Below, in pieces: positions 8,992 through 17,481 of a stretch of 64,000 bases of DNA. Numbering within the stretch: the first letter of the stretch is position 1; every line of letters begins with the position of its first letter. Both the position numbers and the translations under genes were made by a program. The stretch is from Cellulomonas fulva. GTDB taxonomy: Bacteria > Actinomycetota > Actinomycetes > Actinomycetales > Cellulomonadaceae. A model generated the notes under the pieces. It did no database searches. It worked only from the letters and a program-made list of their open reading frames with translations, and was not told the DNA's origin. The stretch is taken from NCBI RefSeq assembly GCF_018531375.1, contig NZ_JAHBOH010000001.1, forward strand, positions 310,001 through 374,000, read 5' to 3'.

Positions 8992-9639
8992 CTACGCCGT
9001 CGGGGCCGGGGGCGGGGGCGGCGTCGCCGGTCCGGGTGTCGGACCCGGCGTGCCCGGGAGCGGGTGACCGTCCGGGCCGAGGGTGGTGGGCGGGGTGGAG
9101 ACGTCCGCGACGACCGCCGGTCCCGGGCGCTGCGCGAGCAGGTCCCGGATCTCCTGGAGCAGGAGGATGTCCTCCGCCGGGGCGGCCGGCTCCGGCTCCT
9201 CGCCGCGCTTGCGCCGCGCCGCGAGGGCGTTCATGGGCAGCACGATGAGGAAGTAGATCGCGGCCGCCGTGATCAGGAACGTCAGCAGCGCCTGCAGGAT
9301 GAGGCCGACCTTGATCGGGTCGCCGCCCTCGTCGCCCCAGCTGTAGGGGCCGATGTCCCACAGCTCGACCAGGTTGGGCTGGCCGAAGACCCACCCGATG
9401 AGCGGGCTGATGAACCCGGCGACGAACGCGTCCACCACCGCCGCGAACGCCGCGCCGATGACGACGCCGACGGCGAGGTCCACGACGCTGCCCCGGGCGA
9501 TGAACTCCTTGAACCCGTTCAGCACCTTGCCGGCGCCGCGGGCACCCTGGCCCAGCGCGTTGGCCGCCGAGCCGACGGACGACCCGAGCGTCGGGCCGTG
9601 GTGGGAACCGTGGGGAGATCCCTGGGCGGGCTGCGTCAC
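8992..9639 (-). CDS. mscL: Large-conductance mechanosensitive channel MscL
   Basis: Membrane pore that opens under osmotic downshock. From the GTG at 9639 (GGAGG five bases upstream on the minus strand) it is 215 residues, longer than the usual 130-150. FKEFIARGSVVDLAVGVVIG (split motif FKEF...GVVIG) is the family's first helix with the pore-lining Gly/Ala pattern, and LLTFLITAAAIYFLIV is the second helix, followed by the cytoplasmic charged bundle LLQEIRDLL. Additions are about 40 residues rich in Gly/Ser/His in front and a Pro/Gly-rich tail of about 50 behind. Confidence 0.95.
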   Translation of the reverse strand: MTQPAQGSPHGSHHGPTLGSSVGSAANALGQGARGAGKVLNGFKEFIARGSVVDLAVGVVIGAAFAAVVDAFVAGFISPLIGWVFGQPNLVELWDIGPYSWGDEGGDPIKVGLILQALLTFLITAAAIYFLIVLPMNALAARRKRGEEPEPAAPAEDILLLQEIRDLLAQRPGPAVVADVSTPPTTLGPDGHPLPGTPGPTPGPATPPPPPAPTA

Positions 9640-9691
9640 GCGTACCTCCGGGAGGTGGTCGGGCAAGGTCGTGGCCTGAGCGTCCTGTCGA

Positions 9692-10366
9692 TCATGGCAC
9701 GACCACGGCGGACAGCACGGAGGACGCCGCGGCCCCGGCGAGGTCCGTCGCCTCGTCGGGCGTCACCGCGACGAGGACCGGAGGTGCCTCCGCCGCGCCG
9801 GCGCCCACGTCCCAGCCGGCGGCGTCCGGGACCGCGGGAACCGGGAGCACCAGCGCGCGGCGCGCGACGACGACACCCGCGGACTCCGGCGTCGCGGCGA
9901 GGACGTCGACGCGCGTCCCGGGTGCCAGCAACGCCGCGACGGCCGGGTCCGCGAGTCGCACCGCAGCGACCACCGTCCCCTCCGGCCCCGCCACGTCGCC
10001 GGTCGCCAGGAGGCCGGGGACCACGGGCAGCCCCGCGGGCACGGGCACCGCAGTCGCCTGCCCGACGAGCGTCGCTGGCTCGTCCGTGACCACGGCCAGC
10101 CCGAGCTCGCCCGGGACGCGGGCCACGCGGAGGTCGGCCGCCGCGATCGTCGTGCCGGCCGGCAGGTCCCGCGCGGCGACGACCACGCGCGTGGTGCGGG
10201 GCGGCTCGGGGCGCAGCTCCTGCAGCACCGCGGACGCCGTCACCGCGACCCCGAGCGCCGCGACGACGAACCGCCACCGCCACAGCCACCCGCGCCAGGC
10301 GGTGCGCGGTGACCGCCGGCGGCGCGCGAGCGCGGGCGGTCCCCACCGGCCACCGTCCACCGTCAC
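9692..10366 (-). CDS. SAF-domain protein (CpaB/RcpC-like)
   Basis: A 224-residue protein with a basic N-terminus, one transmembrane helix (about residues 33-48) and a SAF domain starting VVVAARDLPAGTTIAAADL, the signature shared by CpaB/RcpC pilus assembly proteins, FlgA and antifreeze-like proteins. A second part GTRVDVLAA matches the downstream RcpC-like region. Family knowledge points to Flp/Tad pilus assembly, but no other pilus gene is visible in the window, so the role is open. It lies between the small conserved gene and mscL, all on the minus strand. Confidence 0.75.
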   Translation of the reverse strand: MTVDGGRWGPPALARRRRSPRTAWRGWLWRWRFVVAALGVAVTASAVLQELRPEPPRTTRVVVAARDLPAGTTIAAADLRVARVPGELGLAVVTDEPATLVGQATAVPVPAGLPVVPGLLATGDVAGPEGTVVAAVRLADPAVAALLAPGTRVDVLAATPESAGVVVARRALVLPVPAVPDAAGWDVGAGAAEAPPVLVAVTPDEATDLAGAAASSVLSAVVVP

Positions 10367-10551
10367 CCCCTCCTGCTCACCCGTCGTCGCTGGTCGTCGC
10401 TCGTCGGCACTCGTCGTCCCACGTCACAGGAACGCTAGGCGGGCGCGGGCGTCCGCGACCGGGGCCCCGCGAGGCTGTGAACGGCCGGTCGGCGCGCGGG
10501 GGCTGGGGTCGGGTCGTGACAGCTCCGGGTCAGGTCAGGTCAGGTCGGCCG

Positions 10552-10869
10552 TCACCAGTGCGGGGGCTTGTCCTGCCGCAGCCGCTCGTCGTTCTCCCGG
10601 GACATGCCGGACGAGCCGCCCCAGCCCTCGTCGCTGTCGTCCGCGCTGCGCACCGCGAGCAGCGCGTCCGACGAACGGTCGACCGTGGCCGCCGGCGCGG
10701 GCACGCCGCCCGCGCGCTCGGGCTGAGCCGCTGCGGGCAGCGTGGTGCGCAGCACCGACTCGTCCGTGCCGACGGTCCCCGGCTGCCGCACGGCCCGCCG
10801 GGGTCGGCGGCGCGCCGGCGTCGGCCGGTCCTGCTCGTCGGGCACCGGCCCGACCACGTCCCCGCTCAC
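10552..10869 (-). CDS. Small conserved actinobacterial protein of unknown function
   Basis: A 105-residue hydrophilic, low-complexity protein from a GTG start. The only striking part is its C-terminus: WGGSSGMSREN followed by DERLRQDKPPHW, an ending that recurs in small actinobacterial proteins of unknown function. No signal peptide, membrane segment or enzymatic motif is seen. It lies 185 bases upstream of the SAF-domain gene. GTCAGG repeats follow its stop codon on the plus-strand map (10524-10547). Confidence 0.6.
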   Translation of the reverse strand: MSGDVVGPVPDEQDRPTPARRRPRRAVRQPGTVGTDESVLRTTLPAAAQPERAGGVPAPAATVDRSSDALLAVRSADDSDEGWGGSSGMSRENDERLRQDKPPHW

Positions 10870-10888
10870 ACCCCGATGATCCCACCCC

Positions 10889-10918
10889 CCGACCCCGACC
10901 CCCGACCCCGACCCCCGC
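10889..10918. repeat. CCGACCCC short tandem repeat
   Basis: Repeated cgaccccgaccc units between the small conserved gene and the long hairpin. Simple-sequence DNA with no coding potential that I can support. Confidence 0.6.
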
Positions 10919-10979
10919 CGAGAACGCCATCGCTCCGGCTGTGGGGGCCCAGAGCCGGAGCGATGGCGTTCTCGGCGGG
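10914..10979 (-). terminator. 27-bp perfect hairpin behind the 1491-residue gene
   Basis: Perfect inverted repeat: arms 10914-10940 and 10953-10979, loop of 12 bases (gtgggggcccag). It lies 36 bases after the stop codon of the large minus-strand gene and likely ends its transcript. The arm sequence (with gaacgccatcgctccggct) is not GC-clamped like a normal terminator and has no T tract. Confidence 0.65.
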
Positions 10980-11022
10980 TCAGGGCGGGTCAGGGCGGGT
11001 CAGGTCAGGGCGGGTCAGGTCA
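10976..11022. repeat. GCGGGTCAGG direct repeats at a gene end
   Basis: Ten-base units (gcgggtcagg) repeated with variants (ggtcaggtcag) run across the last codons and the 3' flank of the large minus-strand gene. A related (ggtca)n stretch lies at 10524-10547. Probable slippage-derived repeats. Confidence 0.65.
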
Positions 11023-14000
11023 GCGCGCGGGTGATCGCCGCGCGGACCGCGGTGTCGATGCGGAACGAGCGCCGCGTGACGCCCAGCTCCTCCCGCAGCG
11101 CCGCCGCGAGCTCGTCGCGGGTCCGCTCCTCGCCGTCCGAGCGCAGCCACGCCACCAGGTCGTCGAGCTGGTCGTCGCTGTAGGCGGCGATCGGCAGACC
11201 GCGCCGGACGTCGGGCCGCGGGCCGGTCCGCACGGGCAGCAGCGGCTGCTCGGCGCGAACCACGCTCAGCGGCCGCGAGGGCGGCTGGGCGTCGTCGTCG
11301 GGGGTCGCCGCAGCGGCAGCCGGCTCACGCGACGTCGTCTCGTCGGACGCCGACGCCTCGGCCGCCGAGACCTCCCCGGTCCCGGTCGACACCGGAGACG
11401 CCGGAGACACCGCGGACCCCGCCGGCTCGGCCTCATCGGCGGCCTGCTCGTCCGGCAGCTCCGCCAGGGCCGCGGCCACGCGCGCGATCGCCTCGGCCGG
11501 CGGCTCGTCGTCGGTCCAGGACGCGGGCAGCCCGATCACGGCCGTGCCGGTGCGTGGCTCCACGGGCCGCGGCACGCACGCGTGCACGGCGCGCCGGATC
11601 CGGTCGACCTCGGCCTCGGGGTCCAGGAACGCGGCCGCGGACCAGACGCGCACCACGGTCCACCCGAGCCGCTCGAGCCGGTCCGCCATGAGCCGGTCCC
11701 GCACGCGCACGCTGGGCTCGGCGACGTACGCCTCGTCGTCGGTCAGGACCGCGACGAGCATGCGCCCGGGGGCGTCCGGGTGCCCGACGACCATCGGGAT
11801 GCGGCGGCCGCCCGGAACGCCGTAGTCGAGCTCGACGACGAGCCCGTGCCGCCACAGCCGCTCGGCCAGGTCGATCAGCAGGCGGTCCGGCTCGACGGCG
11901 TGCGACGCGGGGACCAGGTCGCCCGAGCCGCGGCCGTCGGCGAACGCGAGCAGGTCGCGCAGCAGGCGCGGGCCGTCGCCGCGGAGGCGCTCGTCGTCCA
12001 GGTCGTCGGCGCCGAAGCAGGACACCACGACGAGCCGGTGCCGCGTGGACCCCAGCGCGTCGAGCAGCATCGCGGCGCCGCCCGGCGCGGAGACCGCGCC
12101 GAACGTGTGCAGCACGCGGCGGTGCGGCGTGCGGCCGAGGCCCAGCGAGAGCACGATCGCGTCCCGGGCCAGCCCGGCCAGCCCGGTCAGGTCCGTCACG
12201 ACGAACGGCTCGCGCCGGGCGTGGTCGAAGAACGCCGCGAGCGCGGGGTTGGTCCGCACCTCGTCGAGCACGGCCTCGCGGACCGCCTCGGCGTGCGCGG
12301 GCGTCACGGTGACCACGGCGAGCGACTCGTCGGGGCGGGACACCGCGTGCTCGAGGACCAGGTCGACGGTGTGCTGGACCTCCGCCTGCGTGGTCGCGAC
12401 GACGCCCGCGTCCGGGTCCGGCATGCCGGTGCCGTCGACGACGTCGAGGCGCACCAGCGGCCGGCTGGTCGGCAGCGGGGTCGCGGACAGCACGCCCTCG
12501 TAGCCGTGCTCGGCCAGGAACGTGGTCAGGTACGGGTCGCGCGGGACGGCGTCGGCGTGCAGCGCCACCACGGGCAGCACGTCGGCGAGCTCGCGCACCG
12601 CGCTGCCCGACGAGCAGCGGGCGTCCCCGACGACGACGACCTGCCGACCGCGCGCCAGGGCCGCGACCGCGACCTCGGTGGGCAGGTGGGCGGCCGAGCC
12701 GAGGACGACGAGGTCGACCGTCCGCGCCGCGGGCAGCACCTGCGGGACCAGCATCGGGCTCGCGACGAGCACGGGGCGCAGCCGGCGCGCGACGTCCGGG
12801 TACCGGCTCACGGTGTCGCGCAGCGACGTCAGCCGCTCCTCGACGAGCTCGGCGAACAGCTCCTCCGCCTGCTCGCGGTGCCGGCGCAGGACGCTGGAGA
12901 CGTGGCCCGCGACCGCGGCGCGCACGGGCGGGGCGAGGCTCGCGACGTGCGCGCGGTCCAGCTCGGCGTACCGCGCGGACACCGCGCCGAGCGCGTCGCC
13001 GTCGTACCCCGCCAGCGCGGGGTCGGCGGCCAGGATCTGCTCGATCACGGTGCTCCACCACGCGAGCTCGAGCTCGGCCGGGGCGGCGGCGGGGTCGACC
13101 CGGCGCTGCGCCAGGTCGTCGACGAGCGCGCCGAGCCCGATCCCGCGCAGGCGGTGCACCAGGCCGGTGCGGTCCGGCAGTGTCTCGAGGGCGTCCTGCG
13201 TGGCCCGCAGGCGGGCCAGGCGCTCGGTGAGCGCCGGCAGCGGCATGGCGCACAGGCCGCCGCCGGCCGGCGTGGTCGCGAGCGCCAGGTCCAGCGCCTC
13301 GAGGTCCTCGCGGACCGCGCGGTACTCCTCCTCGATGACCTCGAGCCCGTCGGGCAGCCGCGGCCAGCCGCCGCTCGGGCAGTGCGCCTGCCACGTCTCG
13401 CGGCGCGCCTGCACCTCGACGAGCGCGCCGTGCAGGTCCGCGACCGGGCGGCCGGGCCGCACCATGTCCGCCGCCTGCCGCCGCAGCCGCCGGCGCAGCC
13501 AGTAGCCCATCTCGATCTCGCGCTCGGCCCGCCACTGCGTGGTGGCCGTCGCGGCGACCAGGTCCGCGGCCGTGCGCTCGAACACGACGGGCAGGAACAG
13601 GTCCAGCGAGCCGCGGATGCCGTCGAGCATCGTGAGCTGCTCGCCCCACGCGTCGACCGTCCCGGCCGCGACCAGACCGGTCTCGGTGTCGACCTGCTCC
13701 ATGCGCTCCGCGAGGCGCGGCAGCGTGTCGTCGAGCAGCCGCTCGAGCCGGCGCCGGGCCACGCCCGCGTCCGCGTGCGTGCGCAGGTCCGCGCCGTACC
13801 AGGGCGTGTCCCCCGGGCGCACGGAGAACGCGCCCAGCTCGCCCGCGCGCTTGAGGTCCGCGGCGGTGCGCGCCCGCTCGGCCTCGTCCAGCGCGCCCGC
13901 CACGTCGGCGGAGAGCCGGACCGTGGTGCGCGGCGCCGGGCGCGCGGAGGTGAGCCGGGCCAGGTGCTGCAGCGCGTCGTACGCGGACACGCCGAACGGC

Positions 14001-15490
14001 GACCGCACCTCGTGCAGCCCCGCGACGTACCCGCGCAGCGCCTCGCGGTGCCCGACGAGGTCGGCGCGCAGCGCGTGCGCGCCGCGCTCGTCCACGGCGG
14101 GGGCCTCGAGCGTCATGGCGCCCAGGAGCCGCCGGGCGGCGGCGCCGCGCCAGCCCGCCTCCGGGGCGATGTCCAGCAGGAGGTCGTCCAGGCCCTGCTC
14201 GGCCAGCCGCGCGGCGAGCGCCTGCCCTGCGCGGCGGTGGCCCGGCACGTACAGCACGGTCCGTCCGGCCGCGGCCGCGTCGGCGACGACCGCGGCGACC
14301 GTCCCGGCCTCGTCGGCGCCGGTCGGGCTGTCGACGAACAGGTGGTTGCCGGTCGCGACGACGTCGAGGACGTGCTGCTGCACCGGGTCCAGGTCGCCCA
14401 CGCCGCGCTCGTGCGCCGGGTCCCGGTCGCCGGGCACCGGCTCCGGCAGCGCCGCGTGCAGCCGGTCGCGGGCCGCCTCCACGCCCGCGAGCGCGGTGAG
14501 CACCTCGTGGTGCGCGATCCCGGCGGCCAGGTTGTCCAGGTCGTCGACCAGGACCTGGCCCGGGTGCACGAACGTGCCGACGACGACGCGCTCGGTCAGC
14601 TCGAAGTCCTCGAGCACGGCCTCGCCCAGCGACGCGAGGCGGGTGAGCGCCTCGCGCGGGTCGAAGCCGCCGCTGGTGAACGCGCCGCGCGCGACCGCGG
14701 CCGGGTCCAGCAGCGCCCCGCGCGACCGCAGCGCGCGGGCCAGGACCGGGTTGACCTCGAGCGACGGCTCGAGCGCGAGCTCGTAGTCGCTCTCCCCCGT
14801 GCCGCGGGCGTGCAGCGAGACGGGTCGCAGCAGCACGGGCGCCCGCAGCGTGCGCGGCCCGGCCGCGGGCTCGTCGGACGGGTTCGCCGTGGCACCGCCG
14901 CGCGTGGCCGCGGCCAGCGCCGTCACGTCGTCCTGCGCGACGTCGACGGGCGAGCGCTCGGTCCACGTCGCGACACCGATGGCGAGGGACGTCGGGGCGA
15001 TGCCGTAGCGCTGCTCGTACGCGGCCGCGCGGGAGCCGACGGCGCGGGCCCGGCGGCGCGCGGTCGCGAGCGCGCCCCCCTCGCGCACCAGGTTGGACAG
15101 GCGGGTCTCGCGGCCGGCGAAGAGCTGCGCCATCCCCGAGGGGTGCGCCTTGGACAGGTCGAGCGCGGCCTCGCCCAGCAGGTCGATGTCGGACAGCGAG
15201 GACCCGCCGGCCGCCTCGACCAGCGCGCCGCGCCAGGTGGCCACGGCGCCCTCGACGAGCTCCGCGTCGGAGGGCGGCTCGACGAGCGCGACGGGCGACG
15301 CGTCGGGGCGGCCCCCCGTGCCTGCGGCGTCGATGTCGTCGCCGGAGACGCGGTCGCCGGACGCGGGGTCGCCGGGGGAGGCGGGCGCCTCGCCGGCGGT
15401 GCGGGCGGGGCCTTCGGAGGTCGCCGGGGCGGGGACCGGTCCGTGCTCGGAGCCGGCTCCCGTGCCGGGCGTACGCGCGGGGACGGTCAC
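11015..15490 (-). CDS. Degenerate superfamily-1 helicase/nuclease-like protein
   Basis: A 1491-residue cytoplasmic protein with the overall plan of large bacterial SF1 helicases that end in a Vsr-like nuclease domain, but with the key motifs replaced. The P-loop position (about residues 385-395) reads VDSPTGADEAGT instead of GxxGxGKT. The Walker B/motif II position (about 925-940) reads DLVVLGSAAHLP where active homologues have DLVxxDEASQxP, followed by a normal-looking RQVVVVGDA. The nuclease-like domain (about 1213-1293) has GRRIPMVVGHPDAPGRMLVAVLTDD instead of xxRIDLAVxxP...xECDG (quoted in parts: RRIPMVV, VAVLTDD), then RLGWTVVRVWS. The last 60 residues look like a winged-helix domain. 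Probably binds nucleic acid without ATPase or nuclease activity. This is inferred from motif loss. Confidence 0.7.
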   Translation of the reverse strand: MTVPARTPGTGAGSEHGPVPAPATSEGPARTAGEAPASPGDPASGDRVSGDDIDAAGTGGRPDASPVALVEPPSDAELVEGAVATWRGALVEAAGGSSLSDIDLLGEAALDLSKAHPSGMAQLFAGRETRLSNLVREGGALATARRRARAVGSRAAAYEQRYGIAPTSLAIGVATWTERSPVDVAQDDVTALAAATRGGATANPSDEPAAGPRTLRAPVLLRPVSLHARGTGESDYELALEPSLEVNPVLARALRSRGALLDPAAVARGAFTSGGFDPREALTRLASLGEAVLEDFELTERVVVGTFVHPGQVLVDDLDNLAAGIAHHEVLTALAGVEAARDRLHAALPEPVPGDRDPAHERGVGDLDPVQQHVLDVVATGNHLFVDSPTGADEAGTVAAVVADAAAAGRTVLYVPGHRRAGQALAARLAEQGLDDLLLDIAPEAGWRGAAARRLLGAMTLEAPAVDERGAHALRADLVGHREALRGYVAGLHEVRSPFGVSAYDALQHLARLTSARPAPRTTVRLSADVAGALDEAERARTAADLKRAGELGAFSVRPGDTPWYGADLRTHADAGVARRRLERLLDDTLPRLAERMEQVDTETGLVAAGTVDAWGEQLTMLDGIRGSLDLFLPVVFERTAADLVAATATTQWRAEREIEMGYWLRRRLRRQAADMVRPGRPVADLHGALVEVQARRETWQAHCPSGGWPRLPDGLEVIEEEYRAVREDLEALDLALATTPAGGGLCAMPLPALTERLARLRATQDALETLPDRTGLVHRLRGIGLGALVDDLAQRRVDPAAAPAELELAWWSTVIEQILAADPALAGYDGDALGAVSARYAELDRAHVASLAPPVRAAVAGHVSSVLRRHREQAEELFAELVEERLTSLRDTVSRYPDVARRLRPVLVASPMLVPQVLPAARTVDLVVLGSAAHLPTEVAVAALARGRQVVVVGDARCSSGSAVRELADVLPVVALHADAVPRDPYLTTFLAEHGYEGVLSATPLPTSRPLVRLDVVDGTGMPDPDAGVVATTQAEVQHTVDLVLEHAVSRPDESLAVVTVTPAHAEAVREAVLDEVRTNPALAAFFDHARREPFVVTDLTGLAGLARDAIVLSLGLGRTPHRRVLHTFGAVSAPGGAAMLLDALGSTRHRLVVVSCFGADDLDDERLRGDGPRLLRDLLAFADGRGSGDLVPASHAVEPDRLLIDLAERLWRHGLVVELDYGVPGGRRIPMVVGHPDAPGRMLVAVLTDDEAYVAEPSVRVRDRLMADRLERLGWTVVRVWSAAAFLDPEAEVDRIRRAVHACVPRPVEPRTGTAVIGLPASWTDDEPPAEAIARVAAALAELPDEQAADEAEPAGSAVSPASPVSTGTGEVSAAEASASDETTSREPAAAAATPDDDAQPPSRPLSVVRAEQPLLPVRTGPRPDVRRGLPIAAYSDDQLDDLVAWLRSDGEERTRDELAAALREELGVTRRSFRIDTAVRAAITRALT

Positions 15491-15550
15491 CCTGCGACGG
15501 TAACCGCGGGCTCAACGCGTCAGACCGTGACGCGCCGAGAGGCCCGGTTT

Positions 15551-15608
15551 CTTGCGGCTGGATGGCGTCCTTGCCGTTGGACGACGCCGCTGGACGGCTC
15601 CGCTGGAC
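15551..15608. repeat. 13-bp tandem repeats ending CTGGAC/TTGGAC
   Basis: Three adjacent 13-base units (15570-15582, 15583-15595, 15596-15608) share the end ccgYTGGAC, and a fourth imperfect unit sits at 15551-15563. They lie in the gap upstream of the large minus-strand gene, next to the candidate small RNA terminator. Confidence 0.7.
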
Positions 15609-15615
15609 AACGCAA

Positions 15616-15697
15616 GAGCCCGGCCGCGCTGGCGGCCGGGCTCCTGGACGTAGAAACGGTGCGCACCGCGCAGGGGGCAGGCGATGCGCACCGTCAG
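15616..15697 (-). ncRNA. Candidate small RNA or attenuated leader
   Basis: On the minus strand a stem ACGGTGCGCA/TGCGCACCGT (15685-15694 with 15656-15665) encloses a loop containing CCTGCCCCCTG. It is followed by a perfect 12-bp GC hairpin (15632-15643 with 15616-15627, 4-base loop) and then TTGCGTT, a plausible terminator. A promoter-like TTGACC-18-CACACT lies just upstream. The C-rich apical loop recalls actinobacterial 6C RNAs, but only one such loop is seen. A short frame opening GTG CGC ATC GCC runs through it, so a leader peptide is an alternative. Confidence 0.4.
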
Positions 15698-15702
15698 GAG
15701 CC

Positions 15703-15732
15703 AGTGTGCGCCACGGATCCCCTGCTGGTCAA
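15703..15732 (-). promoter_or_regulatory. Sigma70-like promoter for the candidate small RNA
   Basis: The -35 TTGACC (15732-15727) and -10 CACACT (15708-15703) are separated by 18 bases on the minus strand. This puts the transcript start near 15696, at the first stem of the candidate RNA. Confidence 0.4.
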
Positions 15733-15882
15733 CTGTCCAGTGCACCCGGCGCGAAATTCACTCGTCAGGTGGTGCGACGGTCCCGGGACCGGGCCCTCGG
15801 TCCGGGGGACGGGAGCCCTCCCGGACGGCAAGATCGTGCCGACGGCGGCCATCGGAGCACCGCCCGGACCGACCGGAGCACC

Positions 15883-17322
15883 ATGACCACGACGCCCCCG
15901 GCACCCGCCCCGACCGGGCTGGGCGTGCGGACCATGACGACGCTCGTCGTCGGCTCGATGGTGGGCGCCGGCGTCTTCTCCCTGCCGCGCCAGTTCTCCG
16001 CGGAGACCGGGATCGCGGGGGCGCTCGTCGCCTGGGGCGTCGCGGGCGGCGGCATGCTCATGCTCGCCCTGGTCTTCCAGATGCTCGCCGTCCGCCGTCC
16101 CGACCTCGACGCGGGCGTCTACGCGTACGCCAAGGCGGGGTTCGGCGAGTACCTGGGGTTCTTCTCCGCGTTCGGCTACTGGGCGTCCGCGTGCGTCGGC
16201 AACGTGACCTACTGGGTGCTCGTCATGTCCACCCTGGGCGCGGTGGTGCCGGCGCTCGGGGACGGCGGGACGCCGCTGGCCGTGGCCGCCGCGAGCGCGG
16301 GCCTGTGGCTGATGTTCGCGCTCGTGCGCCGGGGCGTGCGCGAGGCGACCGCCATCAACCGCGTCGTCACCGTGGCCAAGGTCGTCCCGATCGTCGTCTT
16401 CGTGCTGATCGCCGCGTTCGCCGTCGACCCGGACGTCCTCGCCGCCAACTGGCACGGCGGCGCGGACGCCGGCCCGCTGCTCGAGCAGGTGCGCGGCACC
16501 ATGCTCGCCACGGTGTTCGTCTTCCTCGGCGTCGAGGGCGCGAGCACGTACTCCCGCCACGCGCGGCGCCGGTCCGACGTCGGGCGCGCGACCCTCCTCG
16601 GCTTCGGCTCGGTGCTCGCGCTGTTCGCGTCCGTCACGCTCGTCTCCTACGGGATCCTCCCGGCCGACGAGATCGCGGAGCTGCGCGAGCCGTCGATGGC
16701 GGGCGTGCTCGAGGCGGTGGTCGGCTCCTGGGGCGGCGCGCTCGTGGGCGTCGGGCTCGTCGTGTCCGTGCTAGGGGCCTACCTCGCGTGGACGCTCATG
16801 GCCGCCGAGGTGCTGCTGGTCGCCGCCCGGGACGGCGACATGCCGCGGTTCCTGAGCCGGACCAACGCCGCCGACGCGCCCGTCCCCGCGCTCGCCCTGT
16901 CGACCTGCCTGGCGCAGGTGGTGCTGCTCCTGACCTTGCTCTCGGACGACGCCTTCGACTTCGCGTTCGACCTCACCAGCTCGCTCGTGCTGGTGCCGTA
17001 CGTCCTCTCGGCGGGGTTCGCCCTGCGGCTCGTCCTGCGGCGCGAGACGTTCGCGGACGGCGCGCCCGGTTCCCGACGAGGCTGGCTCGTCGTCAGCGCG
17101 GTGGCCACGGCCTACACGCTGTGGCTGCTCTACGCCGCCGGCCCGACGTACCTGCTGATCGCCTTCCTCGCCTACGCGCCCGCGACCGTCCTGTTCGTCA
17201 TGACGCGCCGGGAGCAGGGCCGGCGCGTGTTCAGCGGGCGCGAGCTCGTCGTCCTCGCGGTCTCCGTCACGGGCGCCGTGGTCGGCCTCGTGGCGCTGGT
17301 CACCGGCCGCGTCGCCCTCTGA
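15883..17322 (+). CDS. APC-family basic amino acid antiporter (ArcD-like)
   Basis: A 479-residue inner-membrane transporter with about 12-13 hydrophobic helices. The N-terminal TMTTLVVGSMVGAGVFSLPR is the APC substrate-binding signature of the basic amino acid/polyamine antiporter (ArcD/ArgE) group, and EGASTYSRHARRRSDVGRAT matches its conserved loop between helices 6 and 7. Family knowledge suggests arginine:ornithine or a similar exchange. No arc genes are adjacent, so the substrate is uncertain. The ATG at 15883 has GGAG six bases upstream. Confidence 0.88.
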   Translation: MTTTPPAPAPTGLGVRTMTTLVVGSMVGAGVFSLPRQFSAETGIAGALVAWGVAGGGMLMLALVFQMLAVRRPDLDAGVYAYAKAGFGEYLGFFSAFGYWASACVGNVTYWVLVMSTLGAVVPALGDGGTPLAVAAASAGLWLMFALVRRGVREATAINRVVTVAKVVPIVVFVLIAAFAVDPDVLAANWHGGADAGPLLEQVRGTMLATVFVFLGVEGASTYSRHARRRSDVGRATLLGFGSVLALFASVTLVSYGILPADEIAELREPSMAGVLEAVVGSWGGALVGVGLVVSVLGAYLAWTLMAAEVLLVAARDGDMPRFLSRTNAADAPVPALALSTCLAQVVLLLTLLSDDAFDFAFDLTSSLVLVPYVLSAGFALRLVLRRETFADGAPGSRRGWLVVSAVATAYTLWLLYAAGPTYLLIAFLAYAPATVLFVMTRREQGRRVFSGRELVVLAVSVTGAVVGLVALVTGRVAL

Positions 17323-17405
17323 CACCGAGGCCCACGGCCGCCGACCCCCCGTGCCGGTCCGGCGCGACCCCGCGCGTGGCCCAGGATCTCGATCCCGATC
17401 GCTGC

Positions 17406-17428
17406 GTGTACGCACGGTGTGCGTACAC
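17406..17428. promoter_or_regulatory. Perfect 10-bp palindrome, candidate operator
   Basis: GTGTACGCAC ggt GTGCGTACAC: two perfect 10-base arms with a 3-base spacer, 50-75 bases upstream of the likely start of the plus-strand YibE/F gene. The spacing suits a homodimeric repressor. The regulator is unknown. Confidence 0.55.
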
Positions 17429-17481
17429 GCGGCGGAGGAGAACCGGCAGAGGAGAACCTCCGCAGCGTGCAGGATCAGGGT

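Noticed and set aside
15512..15691. A 60-codon frame (GTG CGC ATC GCC...) through the candidate small RNA as a real protein
   Set aside because: It runs through two strong hairpins and is Arg/Ser-rich with no known family. Kept only as an alternative leader peptide.
11582..15886. A 1434-codon open frame on the plus strand, antisense to the large minus-strand gene
   Set aside because: Arg/Ala/Gly/Val/His-rich composition without motifs. It is the expected mirror frame of a very GC-rich gene.
17419..17481. GTG at 17419 as the start of the plus-strand YibE/F gene
   Set aside because: It lies inside the perfect palindrome and has no ribosome site. GTG 17482 or 17467 is more plausible.
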